DNA of 31,251 nucleotides from CAIQJJ01 sp964606085 (lineage in GTDB: Bacteria > Chloroflexota > Anaerolineae > Anaerolineales > UBA4823), in NCBI GenBank assembly GCA_964606085.1, contig CAZSFD010000060.1, positions 1 to 31,251 of the forward strand, read 5' to 3'. The position numbers and the translations under genes were made by a program. The notes below the pieces were generated by a model. The model searched no databases and had not been told where the DNA came from. It saw only the letters and a list, made by a program, of their open reading frames with translations. This document shows positions 23,960 to 31,187 of this stretch, piece by piece. Numbering within the stretch: position 1 is the first letter of the stretch; every line of letters begins with the position of its first letter.

Positions 23960-24007
23960 GGATTGGAGGATTGATGGATTGGAGGATTGGAGGATTGGAG
24001 GATTAAT
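23960..24007. repeat. Octanucleotide tandem repeat (GGATTGGA, about 6 units)
   Basis: Six 8-bp units, four exact and two variant (GGATTGAT, GGATTAAT), end 1 nt upstream of the nucleotidyltransferase ATG on its 5' side. They occupy the position of its ribosome-binding site and 5' leader. Confidence 0.85.
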
Positions 24008-24022
24008 CTGGCAGTGTCCCAA

Positions 24023-24157
24023 GTTTGACAATGTCACATTAGGCAAATTCGCTGGTTGACTTGGGTTGAGCTTGTCGAAACCAGCTTTTTCGTGGGCGAA
24101 TTTGTTGGTTTCGACAGGCTCAACCAACGGCTACACGTAAATGCGACATTGTCAAAC
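24023..24157. repeat. Nested inverted-repeat element (MITE-like)
   Basis: Outer arms 24023-24035 and 24145-24157 (GTTTGACAATGTC and its complement) are perfect. Inside lie arms 24064-24083 and 24106-24125 of the widespread GGTTGAG-TTGTCGAAACC type with one mismatch. The 135-bp element has no coding potential. It could be a non-autonomous mobile element or form a large hairpin in the dehydratase-nucleotidyltransferase spacer. The remaining 24158-24250 shows nothing definite. Confidence 0.7.
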
Positions 24158-24250
24158 AAGATATGGGCGAAAAATAACTTCCATCAGACTGCCTGGAAAG
24201 CCCAGGAAAATGACGCCGAATCAGGCAACTTATTTTTCCACCGTTCCCAA

Positions 24251-25243
24251 TCACACCGTATATTGGTCAGGGCGGAAACGGGGCAGGTTGGCCTGTACCC
24301 AGGCGATGGTGCGTTGCAGGCCCTCGGCGAGAGCAACCTGTGGCTGCCAGCCGAGGCGTTCACGGGCTTTGCGGTTGTCAGAAAGCAGGCGCTGCACCTC
24401 GCTCTTGGCCGGGCGCAGGCGGGCGGCGTCCAGTTCGATGCGCACCGGGCGTCCAACCAGGGCAATGATTTGATGCGCCAGTTGGCCCACGGTGACATCT
24501 TCTCCCACACCCAGGTTGAAGGTCTCACCTTCGACGCCGGGCGTTTCGGCAGCCCGCCGAAAGCCCGCCACCGTGTCGGTGACGAAGGTCAGGTCGCGGC
24601 GGGCATCGAGATTGCCGAGTTTGATCAGGTCGCGGGTGAGTGCCTGGCTGATGATGGTGGGGATGACCGCCCTGGCCGATTGGCGCGGCCCGTAGGTATT
24701 GAACGGGCGCAGCGTCACCACGGGCAAATCAAACGAGCGGTAAAAACTCTCGGCCAGCTTATCGGCGCCGATCTTACTGGCCGAATAGGGCGACTGCCCT
24801 TGCAAGGGGTGTTCTTCGTCAATCGGCACGCGCAAGGCCGTTCCATACACTTCGCTGGTGGAGGTGTGAACGATGCGTTCCACGCCGGTCTCGCGCCCGG
24901 CCAGCAGCACATTCAACGTGCCGATCACATTGCTCTCGACCACTTCCGCCGGGTGCAGGTACGAATAAGGGATAGCGATCAGCGCCCCCAGGTGCAGCAC
25001 ATGGCTGACGCCGCGCATCGCCGCGGTGACGGCGGGCAGATCACGAATATCCCCGGCGATGATCTCCACCTGCGCCAGGGCATCGGGCGGCAGCAGGGAG
25101 AGCAAGCCCGGGTCGTTGCGTGAGTTGTAACGCACAAAGGCGCGCACTTTCGCCCCCTGGCGCACCAGTTCTTCCACCAGGTGGCTGGCAATAAAGCCGC
25201 CCGCCCCGGTGACCAGCACCGATTTGTCGTGCCAGAAAGTCAA
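24251..25243 (-). CDS. LegB-like NAD-dependent sugar-nucleotide 4,6-dehydratase (extended SDR)
   Basis: The 330-residue product is an extended short-chain dehydrogenase. It has the NAD motif VTGAGGFIASH (11-21), GDIRDL, STSEVYG (127-133) and the catalytic pair Y153/K157 in SPYSASKIGADKLAESF, followed by RPFNTYGPRQSARAVIPTII. The latter stretch closely matches LegB-type dehydratases that turn NDP-sugars into 4-keto-6-deoxy forms. LegG, LegI and LegF partners are absent, so the end product is probably a simple amino-deoxysugar rather than legionaminate. The start is TTG at 25243, supported by GAGGAGG (25249-25255) 5 nt upstream. No ATG lies near the domain start. Confidence 0.88.
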   Translation of the reverse strand: MTFWHDKSVLVTGAGGFIASHLVEELVRQGAKVRAFVRYNSRNDPGLLSLLPPDALAQVEIIAGDIRDLPAVTAAMRGVSHVLHLGALIAIPYSYLHPAEVVESNVIGTLNVLLAGRETGVERIVHTSTSEVYGTALRVPIDEEHPLQGQSPYSASKIGADKLAESFYRSFDLPVVTLRPFNTYGPRQSARAVIPTIISQALTRDLIKLGNLDARRDLTFVTDTVAGFRRAAETPGVEGETFNLGVGEDVTVGQLAHQIIALVGRPVRIELDAARLRPAKSEVQRLLSDNRKARERLGWQPQVALAEGLQRTIAWVQANLPRFRPDQYTV

Positions 25244-25321
25244 ATCAACCTCCTCGATGTTCGTGCAAGAAAACCAGGTCTTTAGAAATTGCCGTGGTGA
25301 TTTCCATCTACGCGCGGCCAA

Positions 25322-25390
25322 AACCACGAATAACACCAATCTGCACAAATTTTTGGTTCTTATTCGTGTAAATTTGTGCTATGCGTGGTT
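25322..25390. repeat. Inverted repeat, AACCACG / CGTGGTT type
   Basis: Outer arms 25322-25328 and 25384-25390 and inner arms 25343-25352 and 25370-25379 (GCACAAATTT and its complement) form a nested hairpin in the 165-nt gap between the sugar transferase and the dehydratase. It is AT-rich against its surroundings. No T-run follows it, so termination is uncertain. Confidence 0.6.
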
Positions 25391-25408
25391 CATCTTGAAG
25401 CATACACC

Positions 25409-27004
25409 CTACGGCTCGCGGGCGATGCCCCCCTGCCATTCGCACAAGCGCTGCTGCAAGGCGGGTAAATCGCCGGCGTTGGCCAGGGTCTCCATTTCAT
25501 TCAACATGGCCTGCACCTGGGCCGCCGGCACATAAGGCCCGCGACCGTTCGGCATGACCGCACGGCCATCCTTGCCATTGGCCATGGCCGCCTGCAGCTC
25601 GCCCAACAAATTGGGCATCTCGACCACGTGCGCCGGGGTTTCGGCGCAGATTGCCAGCAGATTCTTGCGCTCGTGCGGGGCAATGTTATGAATGGCAAAT
25701 AAAATCACGCCGACATCGTGCTGCGCCACCAGGCGTGGAATGTCCTGACGGCGGCCCAGCACATCTACGCCGCGAATGCGCGTATCTTGCTTATACAGGT
25801 CATCATCCACAAAACCGACCACCTGAAACAACCAGGCATAACTGCCATTTTGCAGCATCCACACCGCCAGTTGCCCGGCGTCGCCGCTGCCCACCACCAG
25901 CACGCGCTCCTGGGCCAGGCGGGCGCGCTGTCCGCCCAACAGCCGTTCAGCCAGGGCGTTCAACAGGCGGCTGCGGTAGCGCACCACCACAAAGCCCACG
26001 GCTGAAAACGCCGAAGCCATCCACAACATCAGCGGCGGAAAAGCACGTTCGCCCAATACGGCGTTGAAACCCTGCGCCGCCAGCGCCGCCAGCAAGACGG
26101 GCAAGGCTAAATCGAGCGCGTCGGCCACACGGGCTTTCGACCAGGAGATGCGCTGGGTGCCCATTACCGCCCCCACCATACTAAACAACAGGGCGAAACC
26201 GTACGCCAACCCAAAGGAGCGCCACCAGCCGACATTGAGCGGTTCCTGCAAGCGCCACAGCACCCCCATTGCCCCCAACGCAAGCAGGCTGACCAGAAAA
26301 TCCACCGTAAACCAACTGACATAGCGCCGGATCAGCCGCGCAAACGGGCCCAGGAATAACAAATCTTCGGGCGGGTCGTAGTGCTTGCCACTCGGCACCA
26401 GCACCATAAACGTCCACAAAATGGTATCGAGATCGAGCAAGAAGGAACGGCGGCGCACGTACAATTGATCGAGGCGCTGCTTGGTGGGGACGACGGCGTT
26501 GAGGTAGGTATCCATCAAGGGGCCGCTGGCCAGCAGGGCTTCTTCGTTGCGGTACAGCACCGAGGCCGGGCTGGTGATGCCAGGCCGCACGGCCAGGATT
26601 TCCTGACGCACGGCGTCGGGCCAGCTTTTGGCAATTTCGGGGTCTTCGGGGCGCGGCCCCACCAGGCTCATTTCCCCTTTCAACACATTCCACAGCTGCG
26701 GCAGTTCGTTAATCTTGCTGTCGCGCAGCCAGCGGCCAATGGGTGTCACGCGGCTATCGCCCTTGCCGGTGATGCGCGGCCCAGCGTAGCTCTGCGGGCG
26801 CTCGTACATGGTGCGAAACTTGAGAATGCCAAATTCCTTGCCGCCCTGGCCCAGGCGCGGGCCGCGGTAGAAAGCCGGGCCGGGCGAATCACGTTTGATC
26901 AGCCAGGCGACCAGGGCAAACAGCGGCGCCAGCAGCAGCAGCCCCAGGGCGGCGGCCAGGATGTCGAACAGGCGTTTGAGCGCCAGATCAAGCGTTTTTT
27001 TCAT
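25409..27004 (-). CDS. Undecaprenyl-phosphate sugar transferase with inverted domain order
   Basis: This 531-residue enzyme should move a sugar-1-phosphate from an NDP-sugar to undecaprenyl phosphate, priming glycan synthesis. The catalytic bacterial sugar-transferase domain is at the N-terminus: hydrophobic re-entrant segment 10-36, DSPGPAFYRGPRLG (39-52), FRTMYERP, RDSKINELPQLWNVLKGEMSLVGPRPE (94-120) and GITSPASV. About four membrane helices (230-345) and a CoA-binding-like Rossmann domain with RVLVVGSGDAGQLA (367-380) follow. WbaP and WcaJ place these parts in the opposite order. The ATG at 27004 lacks a clear ribosome site; an upstream GTG at 27067 is possible. Its first 92 codons are duplicated at 28044-28319. 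Confidence 0.9.
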   Translation of the reverse strand: MKKTLDLALKRLFDILAAALGLLLLAPLFALVAWLIKRDSPGPAFYRGPRLGQGGKEFGILKFRTMYERPQSYAGPRITGKGDSRVTPIGRWLRDSKINELPQLWNVLKGEMSLVGPRPEDPEIAKSWPDAVRQEILAVRPGITSPASVLYRNEEALLASGPLMDTYLNAVVPTKQRLDQLYVRRRSFLLDLDTILWTFMVLVPSGKHYDPPEDLLFLGPFARLIRRYVSWFTVDFLVSLLALGAMGVLWRLQEPLNVGWWRSFGLAYGFALLFSMVGAVMGTQRISWSKARVADALDLALPVLLAALAAQGFNAVLGERAFPPLMLWMASAFSAVGFVVVRYRSRLLNALAERLLGGQRARLAQERVLVVGSGDAGQLAVWMLQNGSYAWLFQVVGFVDDDLYKQDTRIRGVDVLGRRQDIPRLVAQHDVGVILFAIHNIAPHERKNLLAICAETPAHVVEMPNLLGELQAAMANGKDGRAVMPNGRGPYVPAAQVQAMLNEMETLANAGDLPALQQRLCEWQGGIAREP

Positions 27005-27008
27005 CGGC
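26728..27008. repeat. Direct repeat, copy A (5' end of the sugar-transferase gene)
   Basis: This 281-bp stretch aligns without gaps with 28043-28323, with about 12 mismatches by eye (roughly 96% identity), in the same orientation. It covers codons 1-92 of the intact sugar transferase and a few bases upstream. Confidence 0.95.
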
Positions 27009-27070
27009 GGGCCAGGATGAGTTGATGGGACAAACGGTAAGGTACGGTACGACAAACAAAGCCCCACATG

Positions 27071-27529
27071 TCATGAGAGGTCAACTGTGGATTTTCTCAA
27101 TTGGCTGACCAGCTTGTCCACAGCCTGAGCCCTTTTCAACGAAGTACGAGCGCTTGTGATCGCCTTCTCGGCTGATCCTTGATCAAATAAGTCCCACGGC
27201 AGCGTGTACGTTGCTTCATCGCCGTAATCTGTAAGAAAATGCTCTCGCTTCCCAAATATCAGCAAATCGGGCAACATTTGCAGAATGGCCTGTTGGATTT
27301 CGATGGGCAATTCTTCTTCCTGCAACATCACGGCAATTTGGCGAGCAGGATCGTGGGTTTTGGCGGGGATATTGAACAAGGCCAGGACGGCTTTACCACT
27401 GTTCTCCACGGTCAATTGTGCATTATCCACACAAGAACGCCAGCGTCCGAGCGACAAATCTTGCTCAGCCTCGACAAGGAAACCCGCCGAGAGTGCCAAG
27501 CGATAGGAGACTTCTTCAGTTGTATTCAC
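27071..27529 (-). CDS. HEPN-domain protein (partner of the MNT nucleotidyltransferase)
   Basis: The 152-residue helical protein begins TTEEVSYRLALSAGFLVEAEQDLSLGRWRSCVDNAQLTVENSGKAVL, the helix pair and A-x-(E)-x-x-x-KA pattern of HEPN proteins. In MNT-HEPN (HepT/MntA-like) modules the HEPN protein is usually an RNase toxin. The typical RxxxxxH catalytic motif is not obvious here; the C-terminal part has REHFLTDYGDEATYTLP instead, so activity is uncertain. The start is GTG at 27529, with AGGGG about 5 nt upstream, overlapping the MNT gene by 14 nt. The pair is flanked by direct repeats of the sugar-transferase gene. Confidence 0.75.
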   Translation of the reverse strand: MNTTEEVSYRLALSAGFLVEAEQDLSLGRWRSCVDNAQLTVENSGKAVLALFNIPAKTHDPARQIAVMLQEEELPIEIQQAILQMLPDLLIFGKREHFLTDYGDEATYTLPWDLFDQGSAEKAITSARTSLKRAQAVDKLVSQLRKSTVDLS

Positions 27530-28004
27530 GGTACCCCTGCCAGGTAATCTCCCAGGAATGGGCCGGCACTTTCGGAAACCGCCATACCCATTCTCCCCCA
27601 ATTCGTTTACGATGCAAGCCAGCTTGATCTTTAGCTGCCAGAGCGCGCCGCCGATAAGGGTCGAAATAAGCCTCCCCATACAGGCAAATCCCATCGAGGC
27701 AGACATCGAACAATAATGGCGTCAGATTTTGGTCTACTTCCTGGGGCGTTTTGGCAACCAAGGAGATCGAACCTGGCAGATGAGCAATGACCGGTAATAA
27801 CGGCAGGCGCACCAACCGGTTGCGGTCGAGGATATCCCCTGGCAAATCTTCGATAACAACAAAAAGATCGTGATCGCTCTCTGGCCGTGCTTCTCCACGG
27901 GCGCGTGACCCAAATAATACAATGGTTTTCAGGCGTTCTGCGAAAGCCTGGGTCAACGCCTGAAGAACCCAACCATAAGCATGATGAATTTCACTTTCAT
28001 CCAT
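27516..28004 (-). CDS. MNT-type nucleotidyltransferase (probable antitoxin of the HEPN protein)
   Basis: The 162-residue protein carries the minimal nucleotidyltransferase motif GSRARGEARPESDHD, with G32, S33 and metal-binding D44 and D46, near the N-terminus. In characterised MNT-HEPN pairs this enzyme neutralises the toxin by attaching AMP groups to it; the same role is inferred here. The C-terminal extension (FDPYRRRALAAKDQAGLHRKRI and a Trp-rich end) is longer than in minimal MNT proteins. The ATG at 28004 lies only about 10 nt from an extended -10 box and has no ribosome site, suggesting a leaderless message. The stop overlaps the HEPN start. Confidence 0.88.
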   Translation of the reverse strand: MDESEIHHAYGWVLQALTQAFAERLKTIVLFGSRARGEARPESDHDLFVVIEDLPGDILDRNRLVRLPLLPVIAHLPGSISLVAKTPQEVDQNLTPLLFDVCLDGICLYGEAYFDPYRRRALAAKDQAGLHRKRIGGEWVWRFPKVPAHSWEITWQGYREYN

Positions 28005-28013
28005 AATGTTGCG

Positions 28014-28022
28014 ATTGTATCA
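28014..28022 (-). promoter_or_regulatory. Extended -10 promoter of the MNT-HEPN pair
   Basis: TGATACAAT on the coding strand (TG-N-TACAAT) would start transcription at about 28007, almost at the MNT ATG at 28004. No -35 box is evident, as is usual for extended -10 promoters. The downstream sugar-transferase gene may now depend on this promoter. Confidence 0.5.
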
Positions 28023-28400
28023 CAAGGCTGCTTTGCATCCCCGCCAGCGGCCAATGGGTGTCACGCGGCTATCGCCCTTGCCGGTGATGCGCGGCCCAGC
28101 GTAGCGCTGCGGGCGCTCGTACAGGATGCGAAACTTGAGAATGCCAAATTCCTTGCCGCCCTGGCCCAGGCGCGGGCCACGGTAGAAAGCCGGGCCGGGC
28201 GAGTCACGTTTGATCAGCCAGGCGACCAGGGCAAACAGCGGCGCGAGCAGCAGCAGCCCCAGGGCGGCGGCCAGGATGTCGAACAGGCGTTTGAGTACCA
28301 GGTCGAGCGTTTTCTTCATGGGCTGGGTGCTGCGGGTGGGATTGATGGCGGGCAAGATTTGTTCGGTCATAGCAGGCATCTCTTCGCGGGATGAGGTCAT
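28020..28400 (-). pseudogene. Truncated 5' fragment of the sugar-transferase gene
   Basis: This frame encodes a leader (MTSSREEMPAMTEQILP...) joined to the first 92 residues of the sugar transferase, ending at GRW and then a short unrelated tail RGCKAAL. Against the intact gene it has four amino-acid changes (A8V, T65I, M66L, S72R). It contains the membrane segment but lacks the catalytic core, so it cannot be active. It has a good promoter (28442-28470) and a GGAAAG ribosome site before ATG 28400; ATG 28370 is an alternative start. It probably represents the original 5' end of the gene, cut off when the toxin-antitoxin module arrived. Confidence 0.88.
28043..28323. repeat. Direct repeat, copy B (sugar-transferase fragment)
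   Basis: This is the partner of 26728-27008, offset by 1315 bp and with about 12 mismatches. Together the copies bracket about 1.03 kb holding the MNT-HEPN genes. The reading frames agree, so recombination between the copies would delete the module and restore one continuous gene. Confidence 0.95.
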
Positions 28401-28441
28401 TATCAGGCTTTCCAGATTCAAACAATGCCAAGTGTAAGTAA

Positions 28442-28470
28442 ATTATCCGTGAGAAGCGCTTGTATGGCAA
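28442..28470 (-). promoter_or_regulatory. Sigma-70-type promoter, probably the original sugar-transferase promoter
   Basis: TTGCCA (28470-28465), a 17-nt spacer and GATAAT (28447-28442) on the coding strand give a start near 28435, upstream of the truncated copy. No other gene lies between it and the fragment. Confidence 0.6.
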
Positions 28471-28532
28471 TGATTATGGATTTCAATTCAAAAAGTCGCC
28501 GTTCATAGAGAGGACACTCGCTATACAGGCAG

Positions 28533-29759
28533 CTATTCGCACACACCCTTCAAAAAATCCTGCGCTAACACGGCATACTCATGGTGCTGCATGACATATT
28601 GTTTACCCAAATTTCCCATACCTGAGCGATCTGTTTCTGACATATTCAACAGGCGAATCGCTGCTTCAGCCAGGGCCAACGGATTTTCAGCGGGAATTGA
28701 AATACCGCAACCACTCTCCGCAACCATATCATTGCCGGCTTCGATGGCATAAATAACCGGCTTGCCGGCCATCATATAATCCATGAGTTTATTAGGGCTG
28801 ACGCCAAAGCGGAACAAGGACTGCTTTTGCAAACCGATGTACAGCACGTCCAAAGAATCTAGCAAGGCAGGAATGACTGACTTTGGCACAGAGGGCAAAA
28901 ATACGACATTTTCCAGGCCACGGGCAGCGGCCATTTCCTGCAAACGAGATTTTTCTGGCCCTTGCCCGACCAATACAAAGGTGATTGGTTGTGCGGCGCA
29001 CTGTTGGGCGGCTTCGATAAAACTTTCCAGGGCGTTCGCCACGCCATGCGCCCCAGTATAGCCAACCAGGAGATGCCCTTTTTCGCGCTGGAACTGGAGG
29101 ACATTTTTGTGTGATGGCGGTAGCGGTGTTTGCGCTTGCCATTCATCCAGGCAAATGCCATTCGGAATGTAAACGAACTTTTCAGGGAACATGCCATGCG
29201 CCTGCATATGGCTGGCGGCCTTGGGCAGCATCGAAACCACCCGATCTGCATGGTGATAGGCAAAATTTTCGGCCCACTGCATAACCAGGATAAACGGATG
29301 CCCAGGCGACATTCCTCCTAATTCGATTGGCGAGAGCGGCCACAAATCATGAACTTCATACACCAGGCGGGCGTTGGCGCGCCGCGCCATAAGATGGGCG
29401 GGATAATTATCCAGTGGGTAGGTGGAGGAAGCGATCACCACATCTGGGCAAGATATGTCCAAAATGCGCTGACGATAGCGCAGCAATTGACCGACAAACG
29501 CAAAGATATTGATCGCCCGCCGGGCGCCATTTCCTTGATAGGCGGGGGTACGCAGCCAGAGATAGGTCAGGCCATCCACATTTTCCTGACCGAGATCGCC
29601 CTCGAAAACCGGCGCTTGTGTACGAACATGCGAATGCGAAGCCGCCACGATGGTGACCGCATGCCCCAGCCGCAGCCACTCACGTCCCAGGTAGAAGGGC
29701 CGGTATTCCATACCATGCCGTAAAGAGCCGGCGTAATGGTTGATCAATAGAATGTTCAA
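28533..29759 (-). CDS. Glycosyltransferase family 4 (WbuB-like)
   Basis: The 408-residue product is a GT-B retaining glycosyltransferase. The N-terminal domain starts with NILLINHYAGSLRHGMEYRPFYLGREWLRLGHAVTIV, the usual WbuB-like opening. The C-terminal domain has VGYTGAHGVANAL, FVLVGQGPEK and the donor-binding segment FRFGVSPNKLMDYMMAGKPVIYAIEAGNDMV, in place of the common EX7E signature. It would extend the lipid-linked glycan. The start is TTG at 29759, with AGGGA about 6 nt upstream; no in-frame ATG precedes the domain. It begins 9 nt after the CapK-like stop. Confidence 0.9.
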   Translation of the reverse strand: MNILLINHYAGSLRHGMEYRPFYLGREWLRLGHAVTIVAASHSHVRTQAPVFEGDLGQENVDGLTYLWLRTPAYQGNGARRAINIFAFVGQLLRYRQRILDISCPDVVIASSTYPLDNYPAHLMARRANARLVYEVHDLWPLSPIELGGMSPGHPFILVMQWAENFAYHHADRVVSMLPKAASHMQAHGMFPEKFVYIPNGICLDEWQAQTPLPPSHKNVLQFQREKGHLLVGYTGAHGVANALESFIEAAQQCAAQPITFVLVGQGPEKSRLQEMAAARGLENVVFLPSVPKSVIPALLDSLDVLYIGLQKQSLFRFGVSPNKLMDYMMAGKPVIYAIEAGNDMVAESGCGISIPAENPLALAEAAIRLLNMSETDRSGMGNLGKQYVMQHHEYAVLAQDFLKGVCE

Positions 29760-29768
29760 CAGCGTTCC

Positions 29769-31187
29769 CTATCTCATTTCCGACTCGGCTGAATCGCGCT
29801 TTAATTTAGAAATCACAGCACGAAATTTTCCGTTCGAACCTCGCGGAATATCATTAACAGCCTCCATCAATATTTCCATATCACCTACACGATTCTGAAC
29901 ACTCTTGATAATAGCCATCTCATCTTGCTTTTTAAAACCGCCAGATGGAACATACAAAATCCGAATACAAGAAAGACTCTCCTGTATTACTTGAGCTTCG
30001 CGAATTGGGAAATTCGCCTTGAATACCGGATCTAACCTTCCAACTCTACGCCCGTCAGGCGTAATAATCACGTCATCACTTCGACCTTCTATTTTTTTCA
30101 ACCATGGCAACGATCGTCCACATCCGCAAGCTCGTTTATCTAAACTAACAGCCCCAAGGTCTCCCGTATCATATCGGATTAATGGCATGTCCTGATTAAA
30201 CAACCCAGTGCAAACTAACCTACCACACTCACCAAACGCTGGTTCTTTAGTCGAATCTGATTGGATCGTTTCTACTATGCCAACTTCGGGCCACAAATGC
30301 ATAGTTCCACATGAGCATTCACTAGCAGTCGTTACTATTTCAGACATCCCATAAGTACTTCTAACGGCACAACCAAATGCAGATGATATCAATTGGCGTT
30401 GATGTTGATACAAAGGCTCAGCATTAGTAATAACCACTTTAAGCTTAAAAGGGACATCTATATTTTGTTCCAGGATAAGCATTGCGAGTGCTTCAAGTGC
30501 GGATGCATAACCAAATAAATACTGAATTCTATATTTTTTTATGGCATCAATGTAATCTTTGACCGTTGAAGACTTAATGTGATATGCGGATAAATACAAC
30601 TGATTTAATCCATAATTCCATACCCAGAAAGGTGGTTTATTGGCTGATACCGGAGTAACCAATTGTCCCCCAATAATGCCCCATCTATCAAAGCGCGATA
30701 CATCATGCCAAACTCTTACACGGGCTTCAAATAAAGCATACCAATTTAGCACAGTTTGATGACTCCACCATAAGGTTAGTGGCTTTCCCGTTGTCCCACT
30801 GGTATGCTCTTCAAACATTTTTTTGGGGTTGCAATCTTCTGCAATAAACATCTTCGATTGAACACGTAACTGCTCTTTTTCAAGAATAGGCCAATTCTCA
30901 AGAATTTCCCAAGATGAATTGTCTCCTTTACGGCGACGTTCTTCCCAATACTTTTTGTAATAGGGTACTTGTGTGGCTGCCCTATGCAAAATATAAGCAA
31001 GACGTTGATTTTGCCATTGATCCCATTGATTTTTATCCCACTGCTCGCGTGATATGGCCTCTGCTACAAGTTTTTCGGTTTGAAAATTGTAGCGCCACCA
31101 ATTAAGAGAATATCCCCTAAAACTCGCAGCGATCACCCGTAATCCATAAGGTAATTGATGGTATATACTTAATAATGAAATGCTCAT
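29769..31187 (-). CDS. CapK/PaaK-like adenylate-forming enzyme of polysaccharide loci
   Basis: The 472-residue protein resembles phenylacetate-CoA ligase-like CapK proteins found in capsule and exopolysaccharide clusters. It has the phosphate-binding loop EEHTSGTTGKPLTLWW (about 127-142), the AMP-binding segment STYGMSEIV, paired cysteines (ECSCGTMH and ACGCGRSLPW), MPLIRYDTGDLG and the hinge IEGRSDDVI. The role is unproved; activation of an acyl or amino-acid substituent of the glycan is a reasonable guess. Its DNA is clearly richer in A+T than the rest of the window, and its codon use (AAA, ATA, AAT) differs, suggesting recent transfer. ATG 31187 has only a weak GTGGAAA ribosome site. The window ends 64 nt further upstream without a recognisable feature. 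Confidence 0.87.
   Translation of the reverse strand: MSISLLSIYHQLPYGLRVIAASFRGYSLNWWRYNFQTEKLVAEAISREQWDKNQWDQWQNQRLAYILHRAATQVPYYKKYWEERRRKGDNSSWEILENWPILEKEQLRVQSKMFIAEDCNPKKMFEEHTSGTTGKPLTLWWSHQTVLNWYALFEARVRVWHDVSRFDRWGIIGGQLVTPVSANKPPFWVWNYGLNQLYLSAYHIKSSTVKDYIDAIKKYRIQYLFGYASALEALAMLILEQNIDVPFKLKVVITNAEPLYQHQRQLISSAFGCAVRSTYGMSEIVTTASECSCGTMHLWPEVGIVETIQSDSTKEPAFGECGRLVCTGLFNQDMPLIRYDTGDLGAVSLDKRACGCGRSLPWLKKIEGRSDDVIITPDGRRVGRLDPVFKANFPIREAQVIQESLSCIRILYVPSGGFKKQDEMAIIKSVQNRVGDMEILMEAVNDIPRGSNGKFRAVISKLKRDSAESEMR

Noticed and set aside
22000..25243. Complete legionaminic acid pathway
   Set aside because: Only LegB-like, aminotransferase and nucleotidyltransferase genes are present; no NulO synthase, NDP-sugar hydrolase or CMP-transferase is visible in the window.
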